Translations under genes and position numbers: made by a program | In this document: piece after piece, positions 48,695 through 58,900 of the stretch | Numbering within the stretch: the first letter of the stretch is position 1 | How the letters are laid out: each line of letters starts with the position of its first letter | The notes under the pieces: generated by a model | Told to the model about the DNA's origin: nothing | Seen by the model: the letters and a program-made list of their open reading frames with translations, nothing else | Databases searched by the model: none | Assembly (NCBI GenBank): GCA_946185485.1 | Contig: CAMHJQ010000012.1 | Coordinates: 29,205-93,204, forward strand | Reading direction: 5' to 3' | Source: an uncultured Prevotellaceae bacterium | GTDB taxonomy: Bacteria; Bacteroidota; Bacteroidia; Bacteroidales; Bacteroidaceae | Length of the DNA: 64,000 nucleotides

Positions 48695-50167
48695 CTACTT
48701 CTTACCTTTCTTGATCTTGATCTTGTCGCTGGTGGTGTTGGCCAGGCTGCGCACGCAGCGGAAACCGATGTACGAACGGGGCTGGTTCTGGTATTCATAG
48801 GAGCGCCATGCCGAGCGGATGTAGCTCTCGGGGTCCTTCCACGAACCGCCGCGGACGCTCTTCTTCTTCAGCCGGTAGGGGTCTTCCTTGGCGGCATTGT
48901 ACCTCAGCTGCGGGTTGATGTCGTTCATGGCGTCCACGCCAGCCTCGGTATAGATGGTCGAGCACCACTCTGCCACGTTGCCCGCCATGTCGTACAGTCC
49001 GTTGGAGTTGGCTCCGTAGATGCCCGTACGACTGGTTATCAGGTTGCCGTCCTTGGTATAGTTGCCGTTGTCGGGCTTGAAGTTGGCAAAGAAGCAGCCG
49101 TTGCCGCTGGCCACGTCCTGGTTGTCCCACGGGAACTCGTTCTGTTCCTTGCCGCGGGCAGCATACTCCCACTCTGCCTCTGTCGGCAGGCGGTAGCGCT
49201 GTACGAAGCGTGCCGACGGTCCCAGTCCGCGCAGCAGATAGTCGGTACGCCAGGCACAGAAGGCGTTGGCCTGCTCCCACGTCACACCCACCACGGGATA
49301 GTCGTTATAGGCGGCATTGGTGAAATAGTAGCGCATGTAGACCTCGTTGTCGGCATTGGGGAAGTCGTTCACCCAGCACGTCGTGTCGGGATAGATGTTG
49401 ACGATATAGGTATTGAGGAAGTCCCACTCGCCTGTATACTGACGGTTGATGGTCTCGCGCACAATCTGTCCCTCGTCGTTGACATAGGCGGTATCCTTCG
49501 AAATCCACACCTCCTCATTGGCATTGGGACGGATGTCAGTATTCAGGACGCGCTCCTCGTGCGTCGGGCGATACTTACGCTTGGCGGCCTCGGCATAGTC
49601 GTAGATCTCGTAGCGGTAGTTCATCTGACGCCAGTCGAGCATCTTTTCGCCCGTCACGGGATTGGTGACGTAGAGACTCTCGAAGGCACGCTGCTCGTCC
49701 TCGTTGGGCTTGCGCGGCAGCGACTTCTTCCAGTTCAGGTGAGGCTTCACGGGGTCGCCGTTCTTGTCTTCCTCAATCTTATAGCTCTCGTCGCCACCGT
49801 AGGCAGGGTCTGCCAGACGCTCGCGCAGGATGCTGTCGCGCACCCACATCACAAACTGCCGGTACATGGAGTTGGTGACCTCGCGCTCGTCCATCCAGAA
49901 GCCTTCTACGGAGATGTCGCGTACGGGAGTCTGCTTGCCCCATAGCGAGTCCTGCTTCTCGATACCCATCTTCAGGTGACCGCGCTTGATGAGCGTCATG
50001 CCGTGCGGTGCGGGTTCCGAGAAGACACGACCGCCTGTACCAGTCACCTCACCACCCGATGCCGATGCCATCTTGCTGCCGAAACAGCCCGTCAGCGTAA
50101 GAAGTAAAAAGGTAAACAGGTAAACAGGTAAAAGCCTCTTCACCCAAATGCCTCTCTGCTTCTTCAT
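48695..50167 (-). CDS. gldK: Type IX secretion lipoprotein GldK/PorK (FGE-sulfatase fold)
   Basis: Lipobox TLTGC; VEGFWMDEREVTNSMYRQFVMW; RLPTEAEWEYAARG; GFRCVRSL. Confidence 0.94.
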   Translation of the reverse strand: MKKQRGIWVKRLLPVYLFTFLLLTLTGCFGSKMASASGGEVTGTGGRVFSEPAPHGMTLIKRGHLKMGIEKQDSLWGKQTPVRDISVEGFWMDEREVTNSMYRQFVMWVRDSILRERLADPAYGGDESYKIEEDKNGDPVKPHLNWKKSLPRKPNEDEQRAFESLYVTNPVTGEKMLDWRQMNYRYEIYDYAEAAKRKYRPTHEERVLNTDIRPNANEEVWISKDTAYVNDEGQIVRETINRQYTGEWDFLNTYIVNIYPDTTCWVNDFPNADNEVYMRYYFTNAAYNDYPVVGVTWEQANAFCAWRTDYLLRGLGPSARFVQRYRLPTEAEWEYAARGKEQNEFPWDNQDVASGNGCFFANFKPDNGNYTKDGNLITSRTGIYGANSNGLYDMAGNVAEWCSTIYTEAGVDAMNDINPQLRYNAAKEDPYRLKKKSVRGGSWKDPESYIRSAWRSYEYQNQPRSYIGFRCVRSLANTTSDKIKIKKGKK

Positions 50168-50227
50168 ATTTACTCTTTCTTTCATATATTTCTGTTTTTA
50201 CTTCTTTACTTTCTTACCTTTTTTCCT

Positions 50228-51187
50228 TTACAGGATTCTGACGCTCTGGTGCCTGTTGCGCCCCTTCTTCACCAAGTTCAGCTTCGTCTGATAGCCCACA
50301 AACAGCTCATGGCTGCCGTTCTTCAGGCTGATACCCTGTGTGTACAGCTCGTAGCTGTAACCCAGACAGATACCATGGAAGTTGCCGCCGATGAGCACCG
50401 TCACGCTGTTCGTAGGACTGTAGGCCAATCCACCATAGAGCATCCGCTGCTCGTGGGTGTACTTCAGTCTCGTCGTCACATCCACCCTGTAGCCGGTACC
50501 GTCGGTACGCGCCAACAGAGAGGGGTGTATTGTTAAGAACGGATTATGTAGCCGAATATTGTATCCGCCTGTCAAATAATATGTCCTGCTGATGTCAAGA
50601 ATGCTACGGTCGCCCAGTTCCACGGAAGGTGCCGTGGCGTGCAGCACCGACACGCCGGCATACCACGGGCCGTGCTGGTAGTAGAGTCCGGCAGCCAGGT
50701 CCAGGGCGGTGCCGTTGTCGTCGCTCTTCGTAAATGCCGGGTCATCGTCAACGTCCAGGTCCAGCTCCGAGCCTTTGTACTTCTCGCTCAGCATGCCGCC
50801 CTGGAGGCCAACGCTCAGGGTGCCGCCAAACAGGCGCATCTTGAAAGCATACTGCGCTGCCAGACGCTGGTGGGCAAAGAGACCGATGTCGTCGCTCATC
50901 AGCATCAGCCCCACGCCGTGATAGGTGTTCATCAGCATCAGCGGCATGTCGCCACTCACATACATCGTCTTGGGGTTGTGTTCAAAGCCTACCATCGACA
51001 TCGCGTAGGCACCCGTCACGTTGATGACCGACTGCTTGCCGGCGGCAGCAGGATTGAACGATGTCTCCATCGCCCAGTAATGGGAGAAGGAGGCATCCTG
51101 CTGCGCGGTAGCCGTCAGAACGGCTGCCAACAGCACGGTGACTGTCATCACGAAACGTCTTAACACGTATAAAATAACGAAAAGCAT
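50228..51187 (-). CDS. porP: PorP/SprF family type IX secretion membrane protein
   Basis: QDASFSHYWAMETSFNPAAAGKQSVINVTGAY; true start may be MTVTVLL at 51148. Confidence 0.9.
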   Translation of the reverse strand: MLFVILYVLRRFVMTVTVLLAAVLTATAQQDASFSHYWAMETSFNPAAAGKQSVINVTGAYAMSMVGFEHNPKTMYVSGDMPLMLMNTYHGVGLMLMSDDIGLFAHQRLAAQYAFKMRLFGGTLSVGLQGGMLSEKYKGSELDLDVDDDPAFTKSDDNGTALDLAAGLYYQHGPWYAGVSVLHATAPSVELGDRSILDISRTYYLTGGYNIRLHNPFLTIHPSLLARTDGTGYRVDVTTRLKYTHEQRMLYGGLAYSPTNSVTVLIGGNFHGICLGYSYELYTQGISLKNGSHELFVGYQTKLNLVKKGRNRHQSVRIL

Positions 51188-51219
51188 CGCGAATTATTGC
51201 ATGATTGCAAGAAATGTGC

Positions 51220-51227
51220 TATCTTTG
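51220..51227 (+). promoter_or_regulatory. Predicted -7 box (TATCTTTG) of HAD hydrolase gene
   Basis: TAnnTTTG match; makes the longer ORF start at 51197 unlikely. Confidence 0.5.
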
Positions 51228-51235
51228 CAACGTTT

Positions 51236-51943
51236 ATGAACATGAAACGGGAAGATATCAAAGTCGTCGCCTTCGATGCCGACGACACGTTGTGGGACTG
51301 CCAGTCGTGGTTCGACGAGGTGGAACACAAGTGTTGTGAACTGCTGAAGCCGTGGGCCTCAGCCAGCGAGGTCAGCGAGGGGCTCTTTGCCACCGAGAGC
51401 CGCAACCTCCCCCTGACGGGCTATGGCACCAAGGCCTTTACACTGTCGCTCATCGAGAACGCCGTACGCGTCAGCCACCAACAGCTGACGGGCGACATCG
51501 TCATGCAACTGCTCGAACTGGGCCGTCAGCTGTTGCTTTTCCCCACAACGCCCCTGCCCGAGGTTGAAGCCACGCTGCGCCAGCTGTCGCAGTCGCGCCG
51601 CTACCGACTTGTCGTCTTCACCAAAGGCGAGCTGCTCGACCAGGAAAACAAGCTACAACGGTCGGGGCTGGAACAGTATTTCTCGCACATGGAGACCGTC
51701 TCCAACAAGACACAGAAGGAATACCGCCAACTCTGCGAGAACCTGGGCGTCGCCCCGGAACAGACGCTGATGGTGGGCAACTCCTTCCGGTCGGACATCG
51801 CCCCCGCCCTGGAGACGGGCGCCTACGCCGTACACATCCCCTACCACGTAGTCTGGAAACTGGAGAAGAGTGAGGAGTTCCCCCACCCGCGCCTGCAGAA
51901 AATCAAACGTTTCAACGAGCTGCTCGACATCCTTGGTCTTTAA
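51236..51943 (+). CDS. HAD-superfamily hydrolase
   Basis: VVAFDADDTLWDCQSWFDE; VVFTKGE; MVGNSFRSDI. Confidence 0.9.
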   Translation: MNMKREDIKVVAFDADDTLWDCQSWFDEVEHKCCELLKPWASASEVSEGLFATESRNLPLTGYGTKAFTLSLIENAVRVSHQQLTGDIVMQLLELGRQLLLFPTTPLPEVEATLRQLSQSRRYRLVVFTKGELLDQENKLQRSGLEQYFSHMETVSNKTQKEYRQLCENLGVAPEQTLMVGNSFRSDIAPALETGAYAVHIPYHVVWKLEKSEEFPHPRLQKIKRFNELLDILGL

Positions 51944-52034
51944 TCTTTGAACTTTGAACTTTGATCTTTGAACTTTATGATTACTTCAGTGCGGTAGCAA
52001 ATTTTTCACTTTTCACTATTCACTTTTACCTTTT

Positions 52035-53513
52035 ATGTTGTCTTTCCACGCCCCTCTCCTGCCCTTAGCCGTCAGCCTGGTAGCCGGCATCCTGCTGGGC
52101 GAATGGTTCGACAACCAACTGACAGCCCTGCTGCTCTTGGCTGGTCTGTCGGCATCGGCATGTCTCCTGGGGCGTTATCCGCGCATGCAGGCTATGGCCA
52201 TCGGGACGGGCGTCGTCATGGTTGGCGCCTTGCTACGAGCCAGGGCTGACCAACGACTGGATGTAGACTGGCCCGACCAGCGCCAGCGGGTGGAGGCTGT
52301 GGTCATCGGAGAGCCTGTGATCAAAGAAAAGTTTGTTGTCGTCGACCTGCTGACCATCCGCGGGCACCACCAACTGCGAGGGCGCATTGCCCGGGACGGG
52401 CGTAGCGAACGGATAATCCCCGGCGACGGACTCGTCATCAACGCATGTATCAATAAGGTACACGCGTGGCAGCAAGGGCACTTCAGCTACCAGCGCTATA
52501 TGGCCTGCCACGGCTTTGCCGGCGAACTCTATGCACGTTCGGCCGACTGGCAACAGCAGGAGCTGTCGCTGTCGGGGCTGACATGGGTGGAGCGGGCACG
52601 CCTGCGGGCCTTGCAGTGGCGCCACCGACTGCTGCAACGCTACCGCCAGTGGGGCATCGGCGACGAGGCCTACGGCATCCTGGCAGCGATGACGCTGGGT
52701 GAGAAGTCGCAGGTCGACGCGCAACTCAAGGAGACCTATTCGCAGGTGGGAGCATCCCACATCCTCGCCCTCAGCGGCCTGCACCTGATGATTATCTACG
52801 GCGTCATCACGCTGTTCGTCGGCTGGCGTCGCATCCGCATGGCGTCGCAACTGCTTATCGTGCTGGCCATCTGGGGCTTCGCCTTCCTCGTAGGACTGGC
52901 ACCCAGCGTCGTGCGCGCCGCCTTTATGATCAGCGTCTATGCGCTGCTGTCGTTGGGTCATCGCGAGCGCATGTCCGTCAACACGCTGGCCTTCACCGCC
53001 ATCGTCATGCTCGTCGTCCGACCGTTAGCCGTCTATGACATGGGCTTCCAACTGTCGTTTGCCGCCGTGCTCGCCATCCTCCTGTTCCACCCGCTGTTCG
53101 AGGGGCTCCTGCCTGCCGATGTCCTGCAGCGCCACCGCTGGCTGAAGCTGCTCTGGGGCCTGACCGCCGTCTCGCTGTCAGCGCAGATAGGCACGGCACC
53201 GCTCATCGCCTACTACTTCGAGCGCTTCGCCACCTCTTTCCTACTCGCCAACTACGTCGTCATCCCCTTGGCCACCATCATCCTGTACCTTGCTCTCGCC
53301 ACCATTGCCTTCTGCTTGTGGAGCAGCCTGCAGGCCCTGCTGGTCACCGTCCTGTCGTCGTCAGTCCTCCTGATGAACCACCTGCTGGCACGCATCGCCC
53401 AACTGCCCTGCAGCAGCATCGACGGCATCCACCTCTCGACCGTCGGCCTCGTCCTGGTCTACGTCATCATTGCCAGCGGCTACGTCCTCCTCACCAGACT
53501 AAGAAGGGCGTAA
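52035..53513 (+). CDS. ComEC/Rec2-family competence protein (short form, no metallo-beta-lactamase domain)
   Basis: SQVGASHILALSGLHLMIIYGVI; multiple TM helices; ORF ends after the membrane part. Confidence 0.9.
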   Translation: MLSFHAPLLPLAVSLVAGILLGEWFDNQLTALLLLAGLSASACLLGRYPRMQAMAIGTGVVMVGALLRARADQRLDVDWPDQRQRVEAVVIGEPVIKEKFVVVDLLTIRGHHQLRGRIARDGRSERIIPGDGLVINACINKVHAWQQGHFSYQRYMACHGFAGELYARSADWQQQELSLSGLTWVERARLRALQWRHRLLQRYRQWGIGDEAYGILAAMTLGEKSQVDAQLKETYSQVGASHILALSGLHLMIIYGVITLFVGWRRIRMASQLLIVLAIWGFAFLVGLAPSVVRAAFMISVYALLSLGHRERMSVNTLAFTAIVMLVVRPLAVYDMGFQLSFAAVLAILLFHPLFEGLLPADVLQRHRWLKLLWGLTAVSLSAQIGTAPLIAYYFERFATSFLLANYVVIPLATIILYLALATIAFCLWSSLQALLVTVLSSSVLLMNHLLARIAQLPCSSIDGIHLSTVGLVLVYVIIASGYVLLTRLRRA

Positions 53514-53520
53514 GGGAGGA

Positions 53521-53592
53521 CGGCGCAAGAAAATTTCCTGCTCCGTGCAAAGAATGTTCTTGCTCCGGGCGGAGAATATCTCCGCGCCGGGC
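53521..53592. repeat. Second cluster of CCGTGCAAAGAATGTTCTTGC-type units
   Basis: cggcgcaagaaaatttcctgctccgtgcaaagaatgttcttgctccgggcggagaatatctccgcgccgg; related to 22988-23055. Confidence 0.7.
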
Positions 53593-53624
53593 TTCGTTGG
53601 GAGGTATGGCGTTAGGACGTTCGG

Positions 53625-53677
53625 ACCTCAATAATCAGGGCGGGGAGCACGATGCTCTCCGCCCTGATTATTGAGGT
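53625..53677. terminator. Strong hairpin between convergent comEC and susD
   Basis: acctcaataatcagggcggggagca / tgctctccgccctgattattgaggt (about 25-bp stem). Confidence 0.75.
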
Positions 53678-53691
53678 ATGTGTGGTGTATT

Positions 53692-55896
53692 TTATTCGGC
53701 CAGGGGGTCGAAGGTGCCGTTGGCACCGCCGTTGTTGTTGTCCTCCCAGCCGATGGTCTGTTCCAGACGCTGGTCGTTACGATTCTGGGCACCCAGCGAG
53801 AGTCCCAGGAAGTAGTACTTCGCATAGAAGTGGATGTAGAGGTCGTCGTGCGTAATGGAGTGGTAGGCGTCGCCGCGATTGTTCTTGCGGACGAGGTTAT
53901 CCGAATACCACTGCCTCAGCACCTCCTGCTGCTCGCTCAGGTCGCTGCGCAGGTCCAGAGGCGCACAGCGCTCGACCGTCTCGCCCGACGGACCCTTGTA
54001 GTTCAGGATGGGGTCGCCGTCCCACTTGTCGGTGCCTACGCCGAACTTGTTGGCTGTGCGGAACTCCATGCGCTCGCGGCGCTGGCCGTTGAAGGGCGTG
54101 AAGCCGAGCCAGGTGCAGGTGTTGCCACCCCAGCCGGTGAGCGTCCAGGTGGACGGTGCACCATTGACCTCAGCAAAGTTGGCACCGCCGTCGTAGAGCA
54201 TCCAGCGGCGCATGTCGTCGAAGCGCTTGCCTTCGTAGGCCAGCTCGACCTGACGCTCCAGCAGGATGGCACTCATGCAGGCGGCCTGGTTGTCGCCACC
54301 CAGGAAGTCAGCGGTGGTATAGCCGGGAACGCCGGCACGCTGGCGTACCTGGTTCAGGTAGACGAGTGCCTCGTCAACCTGTCCTGCACCACAGGCGGCC
54401 TCGGCCAGGTTCAGCAGCACCTCTGCATAGCGGATTTCAATATACGGGGCTGCAGAATAGGTGAAGCCACCCTTCTCGGCTGTCGAGACGTAGGTGTACT
54501 GCGACTCGTTGCCCAGGTCGGCATCATCGGTACGCTTGCGGACATACATGCCCTTGGCGTTACGCAGCAGGTTGTCGGCACCATAGCTCTCGCCGCTCTC
54601 GACGTTGTCCTGGTCGTCCAGGCTGACGTACCAGCGGTAGTTCCAGAGGGCGTAGTTAGGACCGTCCGACGGGTTGTGGTTCTGACCACCCTGGCTGGCA
54701 TCGCCGTTGTAGGCCCAGCGCACGCCGGGGAAGGCGAAGGTGCGATAGAAGCGCGGGTCGCGCTTGTAGAACGGGGTGCTGCTGTAGTAGGCGATGTCCG
54801 ACTTACGCAGCTTGCTGTACGTGGTGACGTTGGCAGGCAGCAGACCGTCAGCCATGGGGAACATGTCGATGAAGTAGGCCGAAGGCTCGAGGCCCTGTCC
54901 GCCGGTATTGGCGGGTCGGATGGTGCGCTCCCACTGGTTGTTGATGCCGGCGTCGGTATCCATGTCGCTAGTGTTGAAGAGCGTCAGGAAGACGTCCTCG
55001 ACGTTCTTGCGGTCACCGAAGAGACGTCCGAAGGACGAGGCGTTGACGTTGTTGCTCTCCTGGAAGAGGCTGTGTCCGCAGGCATTGATGTCGGCCAGAT
55101 CGGCCTTCATGGCGGTGTAGGCGGCAGTCCAGCGGCTCTGGTCGTTGGCGCGGTTGAACAGCGGGCTGGCCCACAGCACCATCACGCGACCCTTCAGTGC
55201 CAGTGCCGAGGCCGTGGTGACGCGTCCCCAGTTCTGGCTGTCCCAGCCGCCGCTGCCGGTCTTGGCCTTCAGCATCGTGGCAGCCTTGTCGAGGTCGGCA
55301 AGCATAAACTCAAAGCAGGCCTTGGCTGACGCACGGGGGGTGTAGGAGTCGGCACTGGTAGCCTGCACCTTGTCGATGACAGGTACGCCGCCGTACCACT
55401 TCACGAAGTTATAGTAGCACCAGGCGCGGAAGAAGTAGCACTGGCCTTCCAGCTCGTCTTTCTGCTCGCGGGTCAGTGTGCTGTTCTCAAGCCCCTCGAT
55501 GCACTCGTTGATGGAACGGATGCGGCCCCAGGCGTTGACGAGGAACTTCTGCTGGTACTGGAAATAGTCGGGAACTATCGTACCCGATGCGGCCGACAGC
55601 TCGTTGCCGGGCTGGGAGTCGACGAAGACACTGAAGCCTGCAAACTCCTCGGTAGACTTCGACTGCTCGTCGGCGCGGCCCGTGCAGTTGTTGTTCCACT
55701 GGGCATCGGCATTCGGGTCGGGCAGACACAAGCCGTAGATGGAGTTGACGCGCAACTGGGCACCCTCGTAGTCGTTGTAGATTTCCGCGGTATATTTCTC
55801 GTAGTTCTTCTTGTCCTGCAGGAACTGGTCGCTGCATGCCGTCAGCGAGACAGCGGCAACGGCAACGAGACTGATATGTTTGATAACGCTTTTCAT
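53692..55896 (-). CDS. SusD/RagB-like nutrient-binding lipoprotein
   Basis: Lipobox SLTAC; YFFRAWCYYNFVKWYGGVPVI; YAEVLLNLAEAACGAGQVDEAL. Confidence 0.95.
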   Translation of the reverse strand: MKSVIKHISLVAVAAVSLTACSDQFLQDKKNYEKYTAEIYNDYEGAQLRVNSIYGLCLPDPNADAQWNNNCTGRADEQSKSTEEFAGFSVFVDSQPGNELSAASGTIVPDYFQYQQKFLVNAWGRIRSINECIEGLENSTLTREQKDELEGQCYFFRAWCYYNFVKWYGGVPVIDKVQATSADSYTPRASAKACFEFMLADLDKAATMLKAKTGSGGWDSQNWGRVTTASALALKGRVMVLWASPLFNRANDQSRWTAAYTAMKADLADINACGHSLFQESNNVNASSFGRLFGDRKNVEDVFLTLFNTSDMDTDAGINNQWERTIRPANTGGQGLEPSAYFIDMFPMADGLLPANVTTYSKLRKSDIAYYSSTPFYKRDPRFYRTFAFPGVRWAYNGDASQGGQNHNPSDGPNYALWNYRWYVSLDDQDNVESGESYGADNLLRNAKGMYVRKRTDDADLGNESQYTYVSTAEKGGFTYSAAPYIEIRYAEVLLNLAEAACGAGQVDEALVYLNQVRQRAGVPGYTTADFLGGDNQAACMSAILLERQVELAYEGKRFDDMRRWMLYDGGANFAEVNGAPSTWTLTGWGGNTCTWLGFTPFNGQRRERMEFRTANKFGVGTDKWDGDPILNYKGPSGETVERCAPLDLRSDLSEQQEVLRQWYSDNLVRKNNRGDAYHSITHDDLYIHFYAKYYFLGLSLGAQNRNDQRLEQTIGWEDNNNGGANGTFDPLAE

Positions 55897-55933
55897 ATCG
55901 TTAGGATATTTTTGTCATGTTCATGAATAATAA

Positions 55934-58900
55934 TTAGAAGGTAGCGTTGACACCGATGGTCCACTTACGCAGACGGGGATAGCTGCCGTAGTTGCCGCCC
56001 ATGGGATTGTAGAAGGAATCGGGCATGGGGTTGTAGAAACTGAGAAGGTTCTGTCCGGTGATGTTGAAGCGGAGGTTGTTGATGCCCAGCTTCTTCGTAA
56101 ACTTCTGCGGAATGCGGTAGGCAATGGTGAGGCGGTTCAGACGCACCTGCGTGCCGCTGACGCGCCAGAAGTTCGACTGCTCGCCGTTGATGCTGGCATA
56201 CGCCAGGCTGGGGTAGGCCGCATCACGATTTTCCTTGACCAGGACATTGCCGTCGGCATCCTTGACATCCTGATAGACAAACATGTTGTCGACATTCCAG
56301 ATGGAAGGCATATTGGTGGCCTCAATGCCGTAGTAGGGCTTCAGGGCCTGGCTCGGAATGAAGGAATAGCCGCCCCAGTTGGCATTGAACTGCAGCTGAA
56401 GGGAGAAGTCCTTCCATTCGGCACTGGCATTGATGGTAAAGCCATAGGGATTGTCGCGTGACGACAGGCATACCTGGTCGTCCTCCTTCTTCACAATACC
56501 GTCGGGACCCTCGTAGGTACCGTCTTCGAGCTGCTTGCCGCGGACGTCCTTGTAGATAAGCATACCCGGACGAATCTGGTCGGGCGTCATGCCCATGTAG
56601 GAAGTGATGTTGTACTTGTCAACATACTCCTGGATGTCCTGGAACGAACGGAACATGCCGATGCACTGCATGCCCCAGCTGCCAATGTCGGAGCGCTTGC
56701 CGGCCTGCTGCTGGCGGTAGATGTACTCCGTGGGGAAGTCGGCCTTGAGCAGGACGTTGTCGCTGTAGCCGGTATTCAGGCCGATGCGGTACTTGAAGTC
56801 CTTGCCTATCTTGTCCTTCCACGTGATGGACAGCTCGTAGCCCCAGGCATTCATCTCACCGGCATTGGTATAGGCCGACAGGGCGCCTACCGTGCCGGGG
56901 ACTTCGGCAGCGAGGTTCATGAACATGTCGCGGTTCCACACCTTATAGCCCTCGAAGCCGATGGCCAGGCGCTTGTTCAGCACATGGAAGTCGACGCCGG
57001 CATTGAACTTATAGGACTTGTCCCAGTGGACATCCTCGTTGACGTCGGCATTGTCGTTGTTCAGGCGCAGCTGCTGGCCGGTGGTGTTGGTAGTCAGGCC
57101 GAAGACGGCACCGTCCTGCGTCTTGTTCCAGATGTCGTAGGTCTGGAGCCACTGCCAGGCGGTGGTGTTGTCACGTCCGGTCAGACCGAACGAAGCACGA
57201 ATCTTCAGGAAGTCAACCCACTTGACGGCCTCCTGGAACCAGGGTTCCTCGCTGATGACCCAACCGGCAGAGACGGAGGGGAAGGTGCCCCAGTAGTTGC
57301 GGGGTGCAAACTTCGTTGAAGCATCGGAACGGAGCAGGAACTCCACCAGATACTTGCTGGCATAGGCGTAGTTGACACGGCCGATGTATGACAGCGAGCC
57401 TGACTCGTAGCGGGTCCACTGGGGGGCATAGGATGTCTGTCCGGAGGCACCCGTCGACTGATGGGTCGTGAACGAATAGGGGCCGCTGACCTGTCCCTTG
57501 AGCCATTCGGACTCTGACTCGGCGCGCTCGATGGAGAAGAGGGCGCTGATGTCGTGCTTGCCGAAGGCGCGGTTATAGGAAGCCGTGAAGTTCATCTGGT
57601 AGCTGTCGGTACGCGACATGTCGCGTGCGAGGTAGCCGTCGATACCGCCGTTGGCATAGGTCTGGGCCTCGAAGTTGTCTTCCACCAGGTAGGGGGCATA
57701 GTCCTCGCCGGCAATGGGGGTATAGAGGTGCGAGCCGCTGCCGGTGCGGTTAATCATCTTATAAAGCGTGAAGTTAGAGCCGTACTGGTTGCTCTTGGCA
57801 TTGCTGATGCTCTTCGAATAGGAGAAGCGCAGCTTCAGGCCCTTGAGGATATTGCTCCAGTCGAAGTCGTACTCCAGTGCTCCGTTGATGTTCATGTTAT
57901 TGGTCTTGTTCTCGCTGTAGTCGCCCTGATTCTGCATCAGGTCGTAGACATACTCCTGGGCGCTGTTGGCCTCGCTGTTGCTGATGCCGTAGGCACGAAG
58001 CGCACGGCCGTCAACATACTCGGGCAGATAGCGAGGACGGTAGAGCAGGCTGCGGTAGTCGTTCTCGTCGCCAGAGGAACCAAAGCTGACATTGGGCTCG
58101 TTCTTCTCGCCGTCGTCGCCGCTGATTTGCAGGGTTGCCTTGATGTGGTCGGTGACCTGCAGGTCGATGCCGGCACGATAGTTCCAGCGTTTGTAGTCGA
58201 GCTTGCCAAGGTTACCATCCTGGGTGAAATAGGAAACGCTGCCAAAGTAGCTGGCACGGTCGGAGGCTCCGCTGACATTGACGGAGTGCTGGGTGGTAAA
58301 GCCGGTCTTCCAGTACTTGTCGAGCAGGTCGTAGTCGAGCGACTTCATGGCCTCCAACTCGTCGAGCTGGTAGAGACCCGTGGTGCGGTTGAGCGATGTC
58401 TTCGTGGGGTCGGCATCAGCCACGGCGTTGTAGAGGCGGCCATACTCGTAGGCACTCAGCATCTTCGGTGTCGAGAAAGCGGAGGTGACACCGAACGTTC
58501 CGCTATAGGAAATCTGGGGCTTGCCCACCTTACCCTTCTTCGTCGTGACCAGGATGACGCCGTTGGCAGCACGGGCACCATAGACGGCGGCCGAGGCATC
58601 CTTCAGCACGGAGATGTTCTCGACATCTGCCGGGTCGAGGTTGTTGAAAGCCTCCTCACCCAGGTTCTTGGTCGAGTTGCCGACCTTCATGTCGTTAGGA
58701 TACACGAAGCCGTCGATAACGTAGAGCGGTCCCTGGTTGCTGACGCCGATTTCCTCCAAGGAGTTGGTGTCGCGGATGTTAATCTTGGCGTTGCCGATAC
58801 GGCCGTCACCACCGCTGACGCTCACACCGTTGATGAGGCCGGAGAGGGCTGACGCCAGACCGGAGCTGGAGAGGTCCTGGATGTCGTTCATGTCGACAGT

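Noticed and set aside
52035-53513. Truncated comEC pseudogene
   Set aside because: Short ComEC proteins without the beta-lactamase domain are common in Bacteroidetes, and the ORF is intact.
53671-55329. 552 aa plus-strand ORF opposite susD
   Set aside because: Antisense shadow of a confident SusD gene; no domain signal.
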